A DNA stretch of 64,000 bases, taken from contig BSBK01000524.1 in the NCBI GenBank assembly GCA_027943335.1, positions 1,072,001 through 1,136,000 on the forward strand. Direction: 5' to 3'. This document shows positions 58,071-64,000 of the stretch, piece by piece. This DNA is from Chamaecyparis obtusa. Its lineage: Eukaryota; Streptophyta; Pinopsida; Cupressales; Cupressaceae. Under the pieces are notes generated by a model. The model worked only from the letters and a program-made list of their open reading frames with translations, was not told where the DNA came from and ran no database searches. How positions within the stretch are numbered: the stretch's first letter is position 1; the number at the start of each line of letters is the position of its first letter. Position numbers and translations under genes: made by a program.

Positions 58071-59488
58071 AACAAAGTAGAAGATGCCATGGCTACCTTA
58101 GCCTCAATGCTACAACTAAAAGAGCACTAATTTCTCTATGACTTCTTGTTGGAAGAGATCCATTTCCCTACCTATGACACACTAGATTCTTAAATTTTCT
58201 ACACCATCATTGCTTCTAATACTTTCCACTATAGCCTGATCTACGCTTACCTTAAAGATCAAATCGTACCTGACTCTCTTCTCAGAATAAAAAATGAAAC
58301 CTCATATGAATGCCTCCCAGTATCTCATCATCGCAAATGATTTTTTTAGGAGAGGTCTTGAAAATACACTTCTTAGGTGTTTAGAGTGTGAGGAGTCTAA
58401 GAGAGTGCTTTGATAATTTCATAGGGTATCTATGGGTTGCACTTGATCAGTTTGTCCTTAGCAAAAAAGATCCTTATAGAAGGTTATTATTAACCTACCA
58501 TGGAAAAATATGTTGTCCAATTTGCTAAAACTTGTCAAAAATGCCAAATCCATGGGAACTTGATTCATGCTCCCACTTGAGACCTATTAAACCTTTCATC
58601 ACTCACTGGTTGTTTCAACAATGGGCTTTTGATCTGGTGGGTTAGATTTACCCCTCATCTTCCAATGGACATAATTTTATCATTATAGCTCCAAAATACT
58701 TTACCAAATGGGTTGAAATGATACCCCTTATCAAAGTGGCCAGAAAATAGGTGGGCATGTTTATCCTCAATTACATCATCTACACATACAAAATCCCCTC
58801 TTCAATTGTTATAGATAACGGAGGTCAGTTCAAGAATAGTGATCAGTTCAAGAATAGTGACATTGATGAGCTCTACACCAAGTTTCACATCACATATTAT
58901 TCCTTCTCTATTTACTATCCTCAAGGGAATGGAAAAGCAGAAGCCTCAAATAAAACAATCTTAAAGATCTTACATCGAATGGTTAACAAGTCAGGAAATG
59001 ATTGACAATTGCAAATCAATTCAACTTTATGGGCTTACAAAATGAGTATTAGAACACCTATAGGGGCTGCCCCATTCTCATTTGTCTATGTTTTTGAAGC
59101 CATCCTACCAATTGAATTCGAGATACCTTTACTAAGGGTATTATTATGTGGACTTATCACATATGAGGATTACAAAATTTCCTAAATTTGAGAGATAGAA
59201 CTACTAGATGAATGCAAAAAGGTATAATTTAACCATTTGAGGGTCTATAAAAAGATAATGTATAAAGTCTACAATAAGAAGGTTTGTCATCATGAATTTC
59301 AGGTCGGTGATCTCATTTTGAGAGAGAACCCAAAGAATCAACAACATCGAGAAGAGAAGGACAAATTTGAACCTAACTCATTGGTTCCTTTTGTCATCAC
59401 TATAGCATTTGGCTCTGGAGATTATCAGCTAGCTACTCCAAAAGGTGATGTTCTCAAAGAGCCTCTCAATGCTCTTCACCTGATATAA
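58071..59488 (+). pseudogene. pol: Element C integrase
   Basis: A broken N-terminal zinc region (YYPTMEKYVVQFAKTC-QKC after a stop, near 58485-58545), then the DDE core: WAFDLVG (first Asp, about 58628), IDNGGQFKNSD (second Asp, about 58815) and YPQGNGKAEASNKTILKILH (Glu, about 58935). The C-terminal part 59237-59488 reads KIMYKVYNKKVCHHEFQVGD, LILRENPKNQQHREEKDKFE, FGSGDYQLATPKGDVLKEPL. An 18-base tandem duplication sits right after the second catalytic Asp. Catalytic residues are kept but stops are many. Confidence 0.9.
58825..58860 (+). repeat. 18-bp in-frame tandem duplication in integrase
   Basis: TCAGTTCAAGAATAGTGA occurs twice without a gap (58825-58842, 58843-58860), giving QFKNSDQFKNSD. 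Confidence 0.95.
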
Positions 59489-61397
<1,909 letters not shown>

Positions 61398-61449
61398 AGT
61401 GGAGTACATAAAAAATGACTGAGAAAGGGATAAGACAAGATAGGGGAAA

Positions 61450-63440
61450 TCAACACTGACTCCCTCCCTTTGCTGAATCTCGAGGTGGAGAAGGAGGGGC
61501 ATCTTCTCTCATCAATATATGTACAACTCCCTTAGATTGGGAAATGAACTAAGAGTACGAAGGTTCCCTGGCTACTGCTAGTAATGCTTTGATATACAAT
61601 GCATAGTAGTAGGCTTCCCATGAGGCCTGGTATCCCTATCTCTCTCTACTAGTTGTAGTTGCACCTCTTCCATTTCCCTTTGTTTCTTGGCCTCTACGAA
61701 GTCTGCACTGAGTTGTGCATCTCTTCTAGTGCTACCCTATACTCCCTTGATCATAGTTGCCTCAATGGGTGGAGCTTGTGTTGTTGTCTCCTCATCCCTA
61801 GCCTTGGTATCCTCCCCCACTGACCTACCCTACCTATCTCTCTAGAGGAGGTGTCCTTTGTCCACCTTCCTCCTCACTAACCTCTCTCCCTCATCCTCCT
61901 CCTCCTCCTTAGCTACCACTACCACCCCCACTACCACCAAATATCCTTTCTCTCCCCTAGGCCTCTTCTGACCTAATACTAGTGCACGACTAGTCTTGGC
62001 CCTTGTAGATACATGCGGTCTCCCACCCTATCCCCTAGCAATGTTTCCCCTCTATGGCTCATTAGTGGGATCATCCTCATCAAGTTAGGGTGCTCACTTC
62101 ACCAGATCAGTGAATCATGAGAAGGGATGGTCAATGTAATGATGCCTATATATCGATGTCATCCCTGCATATGTGATTGTGGATAGGTAATCCTAGTCCA
62201 CCCCAACTGGATCTCATAGCTCTTGGATTACGATAGTATATACTAGTCATGGCCCCTAATCAGCCTCCTCGTTAGCATATCAAGAATACGTAGAAAACTT
62301 AGTAGGTGTGTCCTGATGCCATCCAAAATGGTGCTAGACATGGCTGATGCAAAATTACTCCACAATGGGAGCACTCCTACAAGATAGATACTACATGTCA
62401 AAAATTAGAAAGGATAAGATATATCAAGATAAAAGAAAAGTATGGACAATGTAGCAAAAATAAAAAAGGAATTACTTACAAATCAATTGTTTGTTGCTGA
62501 ACATAAAAGAATACTCACAAGTAGAGCATGTCCACCTCTCATAGCGTATGTATGGCCCCCATACTACTGTGGTCATGTCATCAAAATGACACCACTAAAA
62601 TGAGGTCTTTCCCAAATTGTGTTGATGGATGTACCCTATATAGAAAAAAATATATGGCATACCCACTCCTTGGGTAGCCTGTGTCACAAGGCATGCAATG
62701 GGAATGTGCTCCCATGCCTAGATCTGTAGAATAATGACCCCAGTTTATATGCTCCTACCACATTGGTAGACGATCTCATGTAGCTCGCAGTACATGTGGC
62801 AGAGTAGGCAAGCTCCCCAGCTAAATCTTCATGGCCTCATCAATATATCATAAAGAATGTGGCCCCATCCACACTGGAAGCCTTGTTGACTCCAATTAGG
62901 GACCACCACACAACCAATCATTCTTGCAAGAATACATGCTAATGGGTACTCCTCCCCATACTGTTAGATCATGTAGTCTGAAGTGATATGGTGCTCCATG
63001 ATGGTGTCATCTGTGAAGATCCTCCTCATAGTTGTGTTACCCTCAATGAGATCCTAATCATAATAGACTAACTCACCTATTATTGGTAAATGGAGGATCT
63101 GATACACATCCTTTAGTGTCACCATAATCTCACCAATTGAAAGATGGAATGTGTTATGCTCTGAGTGGAAGATCTTTGTTAGCTGTATGCAAATTTTAAT
63201 TCTAATTACTAGAAATGAAATATTAACTATACTAAGCTACTAAATCAATTTAATGCAAACACAATGAAGATTAGAAAAGGATTAAATGAAATCAAAACAA
63301 ATTCTTTTACCTCTACTTACCCATGTAGCTTGTCTCCATTGTCCTCCTAGCTTTGATTTCTTAGATGCGGTGAGCTCTCAAATTTCCAAATGGTGCTCCT
63401 TTGTCCAGGATGTTTCTAATGTGTGGAGATTTTATATATG
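61450..63440 (-). pseudogene. Plant mobile domain (PMD) gene, decayed, with two predicted introns
   Basis: Exon 2 (63182-62480) reads KIFHSEHNTFHLSIGEIMVT, LKDVYQILHLPIIGELVYYD, MIGCVVVPN, ILQIWAWEHIPIACLVTQAT, the pattern of the plant mobile domain (aminotransferase-like; MAIN/MAIL1 and retroelement-borne relatives). Intron 1 is 63320-63183 (GTAAGT...CATACAG), intron 2 is 62479-62377 (GTAAGT...TTGTAG). Exon 3 (62376 to about 61450) continues FGWHQDTPTKFSTY and STITYAGMTSIYRHHYID, then a charged, probably disordered tail (AKEEEEEDEGERLVRRK). Exon 1 (63321 to about 63440) is tentative. Stops in exons 2 and 3 show it is dead. PMD proteins are nuclear and act in silencing or development; element-borne copies have no settled role. 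Confidence 0.75.
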
Positions 63441-63532
63441 CTTATGAAAAACTAGTCTAAACCTAGATTATGCAAATATGGTGGATGAAATGCTATGAAA
63501 ATGACTCTAATGATACTAGGATACTTGATTTC

Positions 63533-63600
63533 TTGATTGCTTGAATGCTTGAATGCTAGATTGCTAGAATGCTTGAATGCTAGATTGATAGAATGCTTGA
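63533..63600. repeat. Short tandem repeat, TTGAATGCTAGA-like
   Basis: About six imperfect copies of a unit near 9-16 bases (TGAATGCT, TAGATTGC, TAGAATGC) in the presumed 5' untranslated region of the PMD gene. Confidence 0.75.
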
Positions 63601-63642
63601 AAATGACTAATGCTATTAGGCTCTCAAAGGAAGAGGAAGGCT

Positions 63643-63651
63643 CCTTTTATA
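63643..63651 (-). promoter_or_regulatory. TATA box upstream of PMD pseudogene
   Basis: Minus strand CCTATAAAAGGAG. Its surroundings (plus strand TTTTATAGGTTTTTGGAGGA) resemble the E2 LTR TATA region (TTTATAGGATTTTGGAGG at about 19326), so the PMD transcript may start in an LTR of a related family running off the window's right edge. Confidence 0.55.
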
Positions 63652-64000
63652 GGTTTTTGGAGGACTCAAGCCTAGGTGGCAAGATCCTAGGGTGGAGATT
63701 GAAAGATGGAGGATCCTAGGGTTGAAATTCTCTTGGTTGAAGGGGTTGAGAGAAAAGGGGATGTAGTTGGAATGTGAGAGGAAGAATAGGGAGGATGTTC
63801 CTCCTACATTGACAAAGAAGAGAAGAAGGTGGAAGGGAAAGACACATGCCAAGTGTCTCACAAAGACCATTGAGATGAAGGGGGAAAGACCTTTTCTCCA
63901 TGAGGACTCTTGGTATAAGTGTCCCATGAGTCATATTTGACTCTTTGAGGTGTCTTGAGAAGGTCCTTAGGAATAGGAAATGTGTTTTGACCTAGTCTAG
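63652..64000. other. Right edge, purine-rich; possible LTR U3
   Basis: There is no supported gene. GA-rich blocks surround 63740-63850. If the TATA box at 63643 is an LTR promoter, this is U3 of a minus-strand element that continues past the window. Confidence 0.35.

Overview
The window looks like intergenic DNA from a large, repeat-rich plant genome. A gymnosperm is a reasonable guess, because the sequence is AT-rich, consists almost wholly of nested and decayed LTR retroelements of Ty3/gypsy (Tat/Ogre-like) and Ty1/copia type, and shows no intact cellular gene. The species cannot be fixed from the sequence alone. No tRNA, rRNA or CRISPR array was seen. Nearly every coding region carries stops or frameshifts, so most are entered as pseudogenes.

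Layout: (1) 1-9724, element E1 (+), a gag-only gypsy-type element between two similar LTRs; its gag is followed by a long acidic extension where pol would be. (2) 9725 to about 20.9 kb, element E2 (-), a Tat-type gypsy element with gag, protease, RT and RNase H. It is cut in RNase H by E1 and carries a 780-bp PIF/Harbinger-type MITE. Its probable 5' LTR (about 18.79-20.9 kb) holds a TATA box and a degenerate 63/86-bp minisatellite. (3) 20.96-32.7 kb, region D (+), an unidentified decayed ORF split by copia-like element A (22589-30841, -), with the reading frame continuous across the target duplication. (4) 32.7-37.9 kb, no recognised gene. (5) 37.9-39.95 kb, a 5'-truncated LINE (RT tail, zinc-binding domain, RNase H). 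(6) 40.07-41.33 kb, an unidentified broken coding region whose C-terminus has spaced tryptophans. (7) About 42.3-59.9 kb, gypsy element C (+), with a tRNA-Lys-type primer site, gag, protease, RT, two RNase H domains and integrase. Its gag is split by copia-like element B (45768-52907, -). (8) 59.5-61.4 kb, non-coding, ending in a 125-bp (TA)n tract. (9) 61.45-63.7 kb (-), a plant-mobile-domain (PMD) pseudogene with two predicted introns and a TATA box like that of the E2 LTR.

The most notable system is elements A and B. Both have copia-type ends (tRNA-Met primer site, 5-bp target duplications) but encode no protease, integrase, RT or RNase H that I can see. Each instead carries ORF1 (coiled coil plus four or five CCHC knuckles) and a long ORF2 of unknown function. 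The ORF2 proteins of the two families share short collinear motifs, and region D seems to share part of the domain. This suggests a lineage of non-autonomous LTR elements with a conserved accessory protein. The order of events, from nesting: E2, C and D inserted first; the MITE, A, B and E1 inserted into them later.
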